Shown: positions 1-6,312, counted from the stretch's first letter. The stretch: 8,160 nt of DNA from an uncultured Streptomyces sp. (GCA_946480485.1 CAMLJW010000229.1:1-8160), one strand, 5' to 3'. Program-made: numbers and translations. The notes: generated by a model from the letters alone, not told the origin.

Positions 1-810
1 ACCGGCTCGAACGAGATCGGCGAGATGCTCGCCGAACGCATCGCCGCGTTCATCGTCGACACCGCCGTCAACTCCCCGCGCTCCCTGCAGAAGCGGCTCG
101 GCCCGTCCGAGGTGGGCGACCCGTGCGAGCGGCGCCTCACCTACAAGATTCTCGACTGGCCGGAGGCGGTCACCGAGCAGGACCCGGCCGCCTCCATCAT
201 CGGCACCGGCTTCCACACGTGGATGGAAGAGGCCTTCCAGCGGAAGCAGAGCCCGCTGCCGGACGGCCAGCCCCGGTACCGCATCGAGGAACGCGTCACC
301 GTCCAGCCGTCCCCACTCGAGGCGACGGTCGTCGCCGGTAGCTCCGACCTATACGACCGGGCGACCGGCACCGTGTGGGACTGGAAGCTCGTCGGCCACA
401 CCAGCCTCGACGAGTACCGGCGCAAGGGCCCCGGCCCGCAGTACCGCACCCAGGGCCACCTCTACGGCCTCGGCCAGGAGAACGCGGGCGAGGCCCCGAA
501 ACGCGTCGCCATCTGCTTCGTCGGCCGCTACCACGAGCTGCGCGTCCACGTATGGACCGAGCCGTACGACCGGCAGGTCGCCCTCGACGCGCTCGCCCGC
601 CTCGACCGCATCCGCCACCGCGCCGACAGCCCCGAGGCCGCGGCCTCCAACTACGACCACGCGTGGTGGTCCCAGATCCCCGCGAGCGACCAGGCCAAGT
701 GCCGATTCTGCCCGTGGTTCAAGCCCGGCACAGCCGACCTCACCGTCGGCTGCCCCGGCACCGCACAGCCGTCGCCCGCCCGGCACGGCTTCGAATCCCT
801 CATCGCATAG
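1..810 (+). CDS. Cas4/RecB-like PD-(D/E)XK exonuclease with Fe-S cysteines (5' partial)
   Basis: This is probably a DNA exonuclease for phage- or plasmid-type recombination and replication. Numbering is from the ATG at 25 (261 aa). A RecB-family motif I histidine is at H64 (GTGFH). The catalytic core is D108 followed by D119-W-K121, and a QxxxY-type motif is at Q143-Y147. One N-terminal cysteine (C34) plus three C-terminal ones (C226, C229, C243) match the 4Fe-4S layout of Cas4/AddB-like nucleases. The frame stays open to base 1 and no convincing ribosome site precedes the ATG at 25, so the true start is probably upstream of the window; 25 is the first visible ATG. The next gene, a candidate ssDNA-binding protein, follows after 18 nt, a usual exonuclease plus ssDNA-protein pairing. 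The nuclease fold is well supported; the exact role is inferred. Confidence 0.85.
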   Translation, partial: TGSNEIGEMLAERIAAFIVDTAVNSPRSLQKRLGPSEVGDPCERRLTYKILDWPEAVTEQDPAASIIGTGFHTWMEEAFQRKQSPLPDGQPRYRIEERVTVQPSPLEATVVAGSSDLYDRATGTVWDWKLVGHTSLDEYRRKGPGPQYRTQGHLYGLGQENAGEAPKRVAICFVGRYHELRVHVWTEPYDRQVALDALARLDRIRHRADSPEAAASNYDHAWWSQIPASDQAKCRFCPWFKPGTADLTVGCPGTAQPSPARHGFESLIA

Positions 811-828
811 AAGCAGGAGCACCCCAGC

Positions 829-1458
829 ATGAGCACACCCCAGCCTGTGCCGACCGCCGACGACTTCCTCATGGGCGGCAGCGTCCCGTCCGCGAAGTTC
901 CCCACCCTCGGCACCACCATCTCCGGCCGTATCACCACCGAGCCCACCGTCGAGCAGCAGCGCGACTACACCACCGGCGAGCCCAAGTTCTGGGACGACG
1001 GCAAGCCGCAGATGCAGATGGTCGTCGCCCTCGCCACCACCGAGCGGGACCCGCAGGTCCAGGACGACGACGGCACCCGCCGCCTGTACGTCAAGGGCCA
1101 GCTGAAGAACGCCGTCGCGCAGGCCGTCCGCGCGGCCGGCGCCCGCGGCCTGGAAGTCGGCGGCGTCCTCACCGTGAAGTACGTCCGCGACGGCGAGCGG
1201 AAGAACCCCCGCTTCAACGCGCCGAAGGAGTACGCCGCCCAGTACGTCCCGGCCGCAACCGCCGAGCTCCACACCCCCGACCTGGCTCCGGCCGCCGCGG
1301 TGCCGCCCGGCGTCAACCCGGTCACCGGCGAGATCAGCAGCCCGCCGCCCGGCCTCACCCCGCAGCAGTACGCGGCCGCGCAGCAGAACCCCGCCACCGC
1401 CGGCCTCGTCCACCAGCTGCCGCCCCAGCAGGCCCCTGCGGGCGAGCCCCCGTTCTAG
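829..1458 (+). CDS. Candidate phage-type single-stranded DNA-binding (OB-fold-like) protein
   Basis: A 209-aa protein, probably binding ssDNA for the nuclease upstream and the primase-helicase downstream. AGGAG at 815-819 is 9 nt before the ATG and sets the start. Residues about 21-140 form a compact beta-rich domain with aromatics F55/W56 and alternating hydrophobic strands, including VVALAT and VLTVKYV. Residues about 141-209 are a low-complexity Pro/Ala/Gln tail with no predicted fold. The last residues, GEPPF, end in Pro-Phe like the interaction tip of bacterial SSB. Comparable proteins sit between a Cas4-like nuclease and a primase in actinobacteriophages. This is not a canonical Ssb by sequence, so the role rests on context, domain shape and the tail. 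It could instead be another structural or annealing protein of the replication module. Confidence 0.65.
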   Translation: MSTPQPVPTADDFLMGGSVPSAKFPTLGTTISGRITTEPTVEQQRDYTTGEPKFWDDGKPQMQMVVALATTERDPQVQDDDGTRRLYVKGQLKNAVAQAVRAAGARGLEVGGVLTVKYVRDGERKNPRFNAPKEYAAQYVPAATAELHTPDLAPAAAVPPGVNPVTGEISSPPPGLTPQQYAAAQQNPATAGLVHQLPPQQAPAGEPPF

Positions 1459-1469
1459 CCCACCACCCC

Positions 1470-1508
1470 GCCCGCCGCCGCGCCACCTCCCCCAACGCGG
1501 CGGCGGGC
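1470..1508 (+). terminator. 13-bp GC hairpin between the ssDNA-binding gene and the primase gene
   Basis: Bases 1470-1482 are perfectly complementary to 1496-1508, leaving a 13-nt pyrimidine-rich loop. The stem is almost pure G/C. It starts 11 nt after the stop codon at 1456-1458 and ends 20 nt before the primase ribosome site. No U-run follows, so it may be a partial terminator, an attenuator or an mRNA-stabilising stem rather than a full stop. It is the only large structured gap in the left block. Confidence 0.55.
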
Positions 1509-1528
1509 ACCCCGCCACCCGCCACCCG

Positions 1529-1543
1529 AGGAGCATCCCCTTG
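1529..1543 (+). promoter_or_regulatory. Ribosome binding site fixing a TTG start for the primase-helicase
   Basis: AGGAG at 1529-1533 lies 7 nt before TTG at 1541-1543. No ATG or GTG in this frame has a comparable site nearby, and the N-terminal prim-pol sequence begins right after it, so TTG is taken as the start codon. Confidence 0.7.
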
Positions 1544-3994
1544 AGCACCACGCCGGTCTGCGCCACGCCACTGGACGGCGCCCTGTGGCTCACCAGCCGC
1601 GGCTTCGCAGTCTTCCCCGTGGATCACCCCGGGCTGGAGCGGTGCGCCGGTATCGGCCAGGGACACGACCCCGACACCTGCACCCAACGAGGCAAGCATC
1701 CCGCCGTCCCGTTCAGCCGCGTCCACGCACGCGACGAGCAGCAGGTACACGCCCTCTTCGGCAGCCAACTCCGCAACGTCGCCGTCGCCGTCGGCGCAAG
1801 CACCAGCCAGGCCGGCGAGCAGCTGCTCGCCGTCGACTCCGACCGGCACGGCGCCATCGAGGACGCCGCCGCCCGGCTCGGCCACCCGCACACCCCCACC
1901 ATGCGAGTACGCACCGCCAAGGGCTACCACGACTACTACTGGGCGCCCGCAGACGTCCGCCTCGGCAACGGCCTCGGCGCCCTGCGCGGCCAGTTCGACG
2001 GCGACGTCCGCGCAGGCAACGCCTACGTGATCGGCCCCGGCTCCGTCCACGCCACCGGCGTCATCTACGAGATCGACGACCCCCACCAGCCGCCCGTCGC
2101 CGCCCCCACCTGGCTGCTCACCGCCCTCACCACAAGGCCCGCACCGGCGCCCACCGCACCGGCCGCGCCGATGCCGCTTGCCCCCGAACGTCTCGACACC
2201 TACACCCGGCGCGCCCTCGTCGACGAATGCGACCGCATCGCCCGGGCCGCCGACGGCGAACAGAACAACCAGCTCAACACCAGCGCCTTCAACCTCGGCA
2301 CCCTCGTCGGCGCCGATTCCCTCACAGAGACCGAGGCGCGGCAAGCGCTCCTCGCCGCCGCCCGCGCAGGCAACCACCCCGATGGGCGCGCCATCCCCAC
2401 CATCAACTCCGGGCTCACCGCGGGCACGGCCCACCCCCGCACCCCCTGGCCGCCCGCACCGCGCGACCGGCACAGCTTCGCCGGGCTGCTCCCCCCGCAG
2501 CCCCCGGCCGCACCGCAGCCCCACAGCAGCGCCAGGACCGCGCCCACCGAGCAACCCGTCCCCATGCCGTCGCCGATGCCCGCCCGCGAATGGGACGACA
2601 TCGGCAACGCCGAACGCGTCATCGACCGGTACGGCAGCGAAATCCGGTGGCTCGCCGACATCGAACGCTGGGCCTACTACAACAAAGGGCGCTGGAGCCT
2701 GAAGGCCGCCAACACCGGCGTCTGGACGCGCGTCGTCGACACCATCGGCCGGCTCGAAGAAGAGGCCCCCAACTACAGCGACGAGCCGCCCGAGCCGGAC
2801 CCCAACAGCAAGACCAAGGAGCCGCCCGCGAGCGAGCGGGAGAAGTTCCTGGCCTGGGCCCGGAAACAGCGCATGCGGCCCAAGCTCGCAGCCGCGCGCG
2901 ACGTCCTCCAGGCGTACCCCTCCGTGCACTCCACCATGGACGCCTTCGACAAGCCGGAGACGCTCCTCAACGTCGCCAACGGCATCGTCGACCTCACCAC
3001 CGGCGAACTCCTCCCGCACAACCGGGCCCTGTACCTCATGCAGCAGTCGCCCGTCCCCTACGACCCGAACGCCACCTGCCCCCTGTGGGAGGAGTTCCTC
3101 GAGGACGTCATGCCCGACGCCGAACGCCGCGCCTACCTCGCCCGCGTCGTCGGCTACAGCCTCACCGGCTCCACCGGCGAACAGGTCATGTTCATCCACC
3201 ACGGTGAAGGCCAGAACGGCAAAGGCGTGTTCATGCGCGTCACCATGGGCCTGCTCGGCGAGTACGCGCAGGCCGTGCCCGCCTCCACCCTCATGGCCAA
3301 GCACAACGACGGCGGCATCCCCAACGACGTCGCCCGCATGGTCGGCAAACGACTCCTGTCGACCAGCGAGACCGGCCGCAACTCTGAAGGCCGCGGCAAG
3401 GCCCTCGACGAGGAACTCGTCAAGCGGCTCACCGGCGAGGACATCATCAGCGCCCGCTTCCTCAACGCCGAGTTCTTCGACTTCCGGCCCGTCGGCAAGA
3501 TCCACCTTGCGACCAACCACCTGCCTGACGTGTCCGGCAGTCACAGCATGGCCCGCCGTCTCCAGGACATCGGATGGGACGTCATCGTCCCGCCCGCCAA
3601 GCGGGTCCGCGGCCTCGACGAGAAGATCCTCAGCCGCGAGGCGGCAGGCGTCCTGAACTGGGCCATTCGCGGCTGCCTCGACTGGCAGAAGCAGGGCCTG
3701 GCCGTCCCCGAGTCCGTCACCGCCAAGACCCGCGAGCACATCGCCCAGTCCAACCCGCTCGCCACCTGGATGGAGGAAGAGACCGACGCCGTCCCCACGG
3801 TCGTCACCGAGAACAGCCAGCTGTACGGCAGCTACAAGACGTGGGCTGAGAAGGCAGGCGTCCGGCACCCCATGTCCATGAAGGCGTTCACCATCCGCAT
3901 TCAGGAGCAGGGCTACGTCCAGCAGAAGGACAGCCGGACCCGACGGGCTGTCACCGTCGGCCTCGCTCTCGCGTCGCTCGGCGGTGCCCGATGA
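1541..3994 (+). CDS. Primase-polymerase / D5-type SF3 helicase fusion, replication initiator
   Basis: An 817-aa replication protein that should prime, extend and unwind DNA at the element's origin. Residues about 8-195 are an archaeo-eukaryotic prim-pol domain with acidic pair D99-S-D101, H130 (GYH) and D155 (DVRAGNAYVIGPGS). Residues C35, H42, C47 and H53 (GKHP) may bind zinc. Residues about 215-305 resemble the helical primase C-terminal domain, followed by a Pro-rich linker to about 348. A D5_N-like region spans about 430-545. The helicase follows: Walker A G555-EGQNG-K561-G562, a Walker B-like KRLLSTSE ending at E610, sensor-1 N659 (ATNH), and an arginine-finger candidate at R672/R673. 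Residues about 757-810 look like a winged-helix tail. The Walker A ends GKG rather than GKS/T. The stop overlaps the next start (ATGA), and the iteron inverted repeat begins just after the gene, consistent with an initiator beside its origin. Confidence 0.93.
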   Translation: MSTTPVCATPLDGALWLTSRGFAVFPVDHPGLERCAGIGQGHDPDTCTQRGKHPAVPFSRVHARDEQQVHALFGSQLRNVAVAVGASTSQAGEQLLAVDSDRHGAIEDAAARLGHPHTPTMRVRTAKGYHDYYWAPADVRLGNGLGALRGQFDGDVRAGNAYVIGPGSVHATGVIYEIDDPHQPPVAAPTWLLTALTTRPAPAPTAPAAPMPLAPERLDTYTRRALVDECDRIARAADGEQNNQLNTSAFNLGTLVGADSLTETEARQALLAAARAGNHPDGRAIPTINSGLTAGTAHPRTPWPPAPRDRHSFAGLLPPQPPAAPQPHSSARTAPTEQPVPMPSPMPAREWDDIGNAERVIDRYGSEIRWLADIERWAYYNKGRWSLKAANTGVWTRVVDTIGRLEEEAPNYSDEPPEPDPNSKTKEPPASEREKFLAWARKQRMRPKLAAARDVLQAYPSVHSTMDAFDKPETLLNVANGIVDLTTGELLPHNRALYLMQQSPVPYDPNATCPLWEEFLEDVMPDAERRAYLARVVGYSLTGSTGEQVMFIHHGEGQNGKGVFMRVTMGLLGEYAQAVPASTLMAKHNDGGIPNDVARMVGKRLLSTSETGRNSEGRGKALDEELVKRLTGEDIISARFLNAEFFDFRPVGKIHLATNHLPDVSGSHSMARRLQDIGWDVIVPPAKRVRGLDEKILSREAAGVLNWAIRGCLDWQKQGLAVPESVTAKTREHIAQSNPLATWMEEETDAVPTVVTENSQLYGSYKTWAEKAGVRHPMSMKAFTIRIQEQGYVQQKDSRTRRAVTVGLALASLGGAR

Positions 3995-4254
3995 CTGCCC
4001 ATGCGGAGGCGTGCGAAGGGGTTGCGAAGGGGTTTGCGAAGGGGTCTGCGAAGGCTTTGACCTGCAAGTCGAAGGGGTCGAAGGGGTTTTTCTACGTCTA
4101 CGCGCATAAGGAGAAGGAACCTCGGCGACGCCGTTACGCAACAGATGGCCCGCCAAACCCCTTCGACCCCTTCGCACCGCAGGTCAACCCCTACGCGCAC
4201 CCCTTCACAGACCGCTTCGCAACCCCTTCGCACCCCTTCAGGGGCCCCCGGTGA
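3991..4254 (+). CDS. 87-aa ORF running through the iteron inverted repeat
   Basis: No recognised family. The ORF starts on an ATGA overlap with the primase-helicase stop, and its stop overlaps the GTG of the next gene (GTGA). That double coupling is the main reason to treat it as translated. Its composition is dictated by the DNA repeats. Residues 8-34 are Gly/Lys-rich with repeating AKG and SKG. Residues about 35-50 form a basic stretch (KEKEPRRRR). The second half repeats PF/NPF/HPF motifs, because there the complement of the same iteron is read. Such mirrored peptide repeats suggest that selection acts mainly on the DNA or RNA. The ORF may only carry ribosomes through the repeat, or it may encode a basic DNA-binding peptide. 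Its reality as a functional protein is uncertain. Confidence 0.45.
   Translation: MTAHAEACEGVAKGFAKGSAKALTCKSKGSKGFFYVYAHKEKEPRRRRYATDGPPNPFDPFAPQVNPYAHPFTDRFATPSHPFRGPR
4011..4233. repeat. Long imperfect inverted repeat, two 79-nt arms; candidate origin
   Basis: Arm 4011-4089 aligned with the reverse complement of 4155-4233 matches at 67 of 79 positions with no gap, centred on base 4122, with a 65-nt spacer (4090-4154). The outer arms (GTGCGAAGGGGTTGCGAAG) and inner arms (GAAGGGGTCGAAGGGGTTT) are perfect, and TTGACCTGC (4057-4065) pairs exactly with 4179-4187. Both arms are built from a short iteron. The element lies directly behind the initiator gene, the usual place for an iteron origin. 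In RNA it would form a very long hairpin. A small CGGCG-A-CGCCG palindrome (4123-4133) lies near the centre. Origin function is inferred. Confidence 0.9.
4013..4087 (+). repeat. Direct iterons GCGAAGGGGT / TCGAAGGGGT (left arm)
   Basis: Perfect GCGAAGGGGT copies lie at 4013-4022, 4024-4033 and 4036-4045, with a degenerate copy (GCGAAGGC) at 4048-4055. The start-to-start steps are 11, 12 and 12 bp, close to one helical turn, so a bound protein would contact one face of the DNA. Two TCGAAGGGGT copies follow at 4069-4078 and 4078-4087, sharing one base. This phasing resembles initiator-binding iterons. Confidence 0.85.
4157..4241 (-). repeat. Inverted iterons ACCCCTTCGC (right arm)
   Basis: Copies of the same unit in the opposite orientation lie at 4157-4166, 4166-4175, 4187-4196 (one mismatch), 4199-4208 (variant), 4211-4220 (one mismatch), 4222-4231 and 4232-4241 (variant end). 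The last copy falls mostly outside the symmetric inverted repeat. The right arm is more degenerate than the left. Confidence 0.8.
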
Positions 4255-4601
4255 CCGCCGCGCGGCGGGCCCGCCCCACAGCCGCCGATCACGCCGAGAC
4301 GACCGCGGTCACTCCCCGCCTTCGCCCCTGCCCACGCTGCGGAGCCGACATCCTCACCGCCCGGACCCCCGACCGCGTCTGCGCCGTCGACGTACGCGCC
4401 GACCCCACACCCCTCGACGCCACCGCCGAGATCCTCGCTCGCCTCGACGGGCGCCTCACCTGGTGCCTCACCGGCGGCGCCCACACACCTGCCCGCATCC
4501 GCTTCCGCAACCGCTGGCACATCGCCGGAGGCCGCTGCACTCACACCGTCATCGCCGACCACATATGCCCGCCCCAACCCGTACAGGAGACCCTGCTGTG
4601 A
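4251..4601 (+). CDS. Cys/His-rich small protein, putative zinc-binding, unknown role
   Basis: A 116-aa protein starting at GTG on a 4-nt overlap with the ORF before it. The pattern is C27-P-R-C30, C44, C72, H78, then C96-T-H98 and H104-I-C106, enough for one or two zinc sites. The remainder has an alternating hydrophobic/Arg character (RIRFRNRWH), like small nucleic-acid-binding proteins. Similar short CPRCG proteins are common in Streptomyces prophages, but no function is recognised. The stop overlaps the GTG of the resolvase-like gene, so the two are likely translationally coupled. Confidence 0.8.
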   Translation: MTAARRARPTAADHAETTAVTPRLRPCPRCGADILTARTPDRVCAVDVRADPTPLDATAEILARLDGRLTWCLTGGAHTPARIRFRNRWHIAGGRCTHTVIADHICPPQPVQETLL

Positions 4602-5077
4602 GCCGATCCAAAGCCAAGGGCACCGCCGCCGAAACCGCCGTCGTCCGCTTCCTGCGCGCCTTCGGCTTCACCCAAGCCGAACGCCGCACCCTCGGCGGCA
4701 CCCAGGACCGCGGCGACATCGCCGGCGTCCCCGGCGTCGTCATCGAGGTCAAGAACTGCGCCCGGCAAGAACTCCCCGCCTGGGTCGCCGAAGCCGAACG
4801 CGAGCGCGACAACGACCAGGCGGACCTGGGCGTCGTCTGGCACAAGCGGCGCGGCAAGTCCGACCCGGCCGAGTGGTTCGTCACGATGTCCGGCTGGCAG
4901 TTCGCCGCCCTCCTCCGCGAGCAGCAGGGCCTGCCCGAGCCCGAGTCCGAGGAGCTGATCAGCGGCACACAGCAGTGCGGCCACGACGACTATCACGACC
5001 CGCACGAGTGGGCCGACCAGCCGCACGTCTGGTGCCCGGGCATCGGCTACGACGAGGACGAGAGCGAGGCGGCATGA
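4598..5077 (+). CDS. Hjc-type Holliday-junction resolvase-like nuclease with Cys/His tail
   Basis: A 159-aa protein that probably resolves recombination or replication intermediates. AGGAG at 4585-4589 is 8 nt before the GTG start, which overlaps the preceding stop. Residues 1-105 fit the archaeal Hjc / PD-(D/E)XK pattern: KGTAAE with E12, RRTLGG, D37-R-G-D40 and E50-V-K52, then a WVAEAE helix and a terminal strand. Residues 127-146 add a second module (C127, H129, H133, H136, H143, C146; ending WCPG), which looks like a small zinc-binding appendage not needed for the Hjc fold. The last residues are acidic. A restriction-endonuclease-like role is the main alternative. With the Cas4-like nuclease and candidate ssDNA-binding protein, it suggests the element uses recombination in its replication. 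Confidence 0.8.
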   Translation: MSRSKAKGTAAETAVVRFLRAFGFTQAERRTLGGTQDRGDIAGVPGVVIEVKNCARQELPAWVAEAERERDNDQADLGVVWHKRRGKSDPAEWFVTMSGWQFAALLREQQGLPEPESEELISGTQQCGHDDYHDPHEWADQPHVWCPGIGYDEDESEAA

Positions 5078-5292
5078 CCGAGCAGGCCGCCGTCATCACC
5101 GTCATCACCGTCATCACCGGCGTCCCCGCCGGCCTCGACGTTCGCGGACTCGACCGCGATCACACCCCCGTCGCCGACTGGCTGTGCGCCTGCGGCGAGC
5201 ACGAACGAGCCACCGGCCGCCGCGACGTTCAGCAGCTGCTCGCCCGCGTCCGCGTCGGCCACTGCCCGCACAACCTGGGAGCCGCCGCATGA
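5074..5292 (+). CDS. 72-aa Cys/His miniprotein with a VIT tripeptide repeat
   Basis: Starts on an ATGA overlap with the resolvase-like gene. Residues 8-16 are three copies of Val-Ile-Thr encoded by a perfect 9-bp tandem repeat. The C-terminal half carries C38-A-C40, H43 and C64-P-H66, a plausible single zinc site around an Arg-rich helix (RRDVQQLLARVRVGH). The family is not recognised. It belongs to a run of small Cys/His proteins that continues in the next two genes. Confidence 0.75.
   Translation: MTEQAAVITVITVITGVPAGLDVRGLDRDHTPVADWLCACGEHERATGRRDVQQLLARVRVGHCPHNLGAAA
5092..5118 (+). repeat. Three tandem copies of GTCATCACC
   Basis: Perfect 9-mers at 5092-5100, 5101-5109 and 5110-5118, in frame within the 72-aa gene. 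Copy number could vary between related elements without a frameshift. Confidence 0.85.
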
Positions 5293-5507
5293 GCACCCGA
5301 CTCCGCTGCTCCCGCGGCCACTTCCTCCCCGCCAGCGCCCGGCCAGTCGGCGCCCCGCACGGCTGGGACGACACTTGCCGATGCGTGCTGACCCGACGCC
5401 CCCGAAAGCGCCCGTACCGCTTCCGGGACATCGACCTGATGGGCCAGGACCTCGCGCTACGGCAGAAGGCCATACGGACCGTCCGACTCTCGGGGAGCTA
5501 CCTATGA
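5289..5507 (+). CDS. 72-aa basic Cys/His miniprotein, unknown
   Basis: Starts on an ATGA overlap with the gene before and ends on an ATGA overlap with the one after. C7, H11, C30 and C32 could hold one zinc ion. Residues 36-44 are strongly basic (RRPRKRPYR), followed by a helix rich in Arg/Gln/Leu. The charge suggests nucleic-acid binding, but no family is recognised. Confidence 0.72.
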   Translation: MSTRLRCSRGHFLPASARPVGAPHGWDDTCRCVLTRRPRKRPYRFRDIDLMGQDLALRQKAIRTVRLSGSYL

Positions 5508-6130
5508 TCCTCTTCGCCTGTGGCCTGTGCGAGCGAGACCTCGAGGCCGGCTACCTCTGCCCCGGCTGCACGCTCGGCACGGCCCAGCGTCTCGACCGCA
5601 TGCCCCGTCTCTACGACGCGCTCGCCGCGTTCCTCCACCCCGGCGGCCGGCGCCCCGAGCTGGGTCGCTCCCGGCCCGCCGGGGCGCCCCTGCCGATCTC
5701 CGAGCCCGCGTTCAACCTCCGCGGCCCCGGCGGCATCGTTGGCGTCTTGGAGGACTGGCGCTCGGCGATGCAGGCCGACCGCGGGTGGAGTGAGCCTGCC
5801 ACCACGGGCAGCACCGAGCGGCGCATCGTCGTCGCGGCCCGCGCGCTCGGCATGAATCTGGAGTGGATAGCCGCAGAGTGGCCGATGGCCGGCGCGTTCG
5901 CCGAGGAGATCCGTGATCTCGAGCGGGACGTCGCCTCGATCGTCAATCCGCCGGAGAAGACGCTGCGGCTCGGTAACTGCCCCGCGGTGTACGAGGACGG
6001 CGTGGTGTGCGGGGCGGTGTTGCGGGTGCCTGCGGGTACGGCGAAGGTCGAGTGCCGGTGGTGTGGCTGCGAGTACCCGCCGGACACGTGGCTGGAGTTG
6101 CGGTCACTTCAGGGCGAGGGGGCGGCTTGA
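5504..6130 (+). CDS. 208-aa protein with N- and C-terminal zinc-ribbon-like motifs
   Basis: The ATG at 5504 overlaps the preceding stop and is preceded by a GGGGAG ribosome site about 6 nt upstream; the same frame is open further left but lacks such a site. The N-terminus has C6-x2-C9 and C19-x2-C22. The middle (about 105-150) is a helical segment including WIAAEWP, resembling a small helix-turn-helix or scaffold. The C-terminus has C159, C169 and C184-x2-C187 (plus C189), a second ribbon. Similar double-ribbon proteins occur in Streptomyces prophages without known function; DNA binding is inferred. Codons ending in C dominate at the start, while G-ending codons (GTG, GCG, CGG) dominate after about 5940, which may mark a mosaic junction. 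The last 22 nt overlap the 3' end of the opposing regulator gene. Confidence 0.8.
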   Translation: MILFACGLCERDLEAGYLCPGCTLGTAQRLDRMPRLYDALAAFLHPGGRRPELGRSRPAGAPLPISEPAFNLRGPGGIVGVLEDWRSAMQADRGWSEPATTGSTERRIVVAARALGMNLEWIAAEWPMAGAFAEEIRDLERDVASIVNPPEKTLRLGNCPAVYEDGVVCGAVLRVPAGTAKVECRWCGCEYPPDTWLELRSLQGEGAA

Positions 6131-6297
6131 GGATGCTCGGGTCGCTGCGGCAGTTCGTCCGTCTCATGCGTGAGCCAGCGCAGGAAGTCCCGGATCACTG
6201 CGGCTCTATTGCGGGGCCCCACTGCCTTGCCTGCCTTCTCCCACAGCTCCGCGTCGATGCGGACGGTCTGGCGGGGCGTCTTCTCGACGTTCGGCAT
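6109..6297 (-). CDS. Ribbon-helix-helix (Arc/CopG-like) transcriptional regulator
   Basis: A 62-aa protein. The N-terminal strand RQTVRID (9-15) is followed by helix ELWEKAGKAV, a Gly-Pro-Arg turn, and helix RAAVIRDFLRWLTHE, the arrangement of RHH dimers that insert a beta-ribbon into the major groove. On the - strand GGAG is 6 nt before the ATG at 6297-6295, which fixes the start; a longer form would read through the operators. Residues 46-62 are a Pro-rich tail. The gene converges with the double-ribbon gene (22-nt overlap) and diverges from the block to its right. Palindromes begin 16 nt upstream of its start, so it probably represses both itself and the rightward operon. No toxin partner is adjacent. 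Confidence 0.85.
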   Translation of the reverse strand: MPNVEKTPRQTVRIDAELWEKAGKAVGPRNRAAVIRDFLRWLTHETDELPQRPEHPQAAPSP

Positions 6298-6312
6298 CAG
6301 GTCTCCACTCTC

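Noticed and set aside
1..810. Cas4-like gene as part of a CRISPR adaptation module
   Set aside because: No cas1, cas2 or CRISPR repeats are visible; the neighbours are replication genes, which fits a phage-type exonuclease.
375..1544. 389-aa + strand frame rich in Arg/Pro/His
   Set aside because: Out-of-frame shadow of two supported genes with composition typical of GC-rich off-frames.
349..1593. 414-aa open frame on the - strand
   Set aside because: Antisense to the nuclease and ssDNA-binding genes, Gly/Val/Arg-rich, no motif.
1355..4177. 940-aa open frame on the - strand
   Set aside because: It lies opposite the clear prim-pol/helicase gene, has low-complexity Gly/Val/Ala/Asp composition and no domain; it is an artefact of high GC.
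4145..4597. Upstream extension of the resolvase-like gene to 4145
   Set aside because: The added part is Arg/Pro/His-rich and overlaps another gene; GTG 4598 has a good ribosome site and the Hjc domain starts there.
5375..5503. Upstream extension of the double zinc-ribbon gene
   Set aside because: Low-complexity extension over the previous gene; ATG 5504 has a ribosome site and a 4-nt overlap.
6109..6297. RHH gene as antitoxin of a toxin-antitoxin pair
   Set aside because: No toxin-sized partner is coupled to it; the convergent neighbour is a double zinc-ribbon protein and the operators face a different operon.
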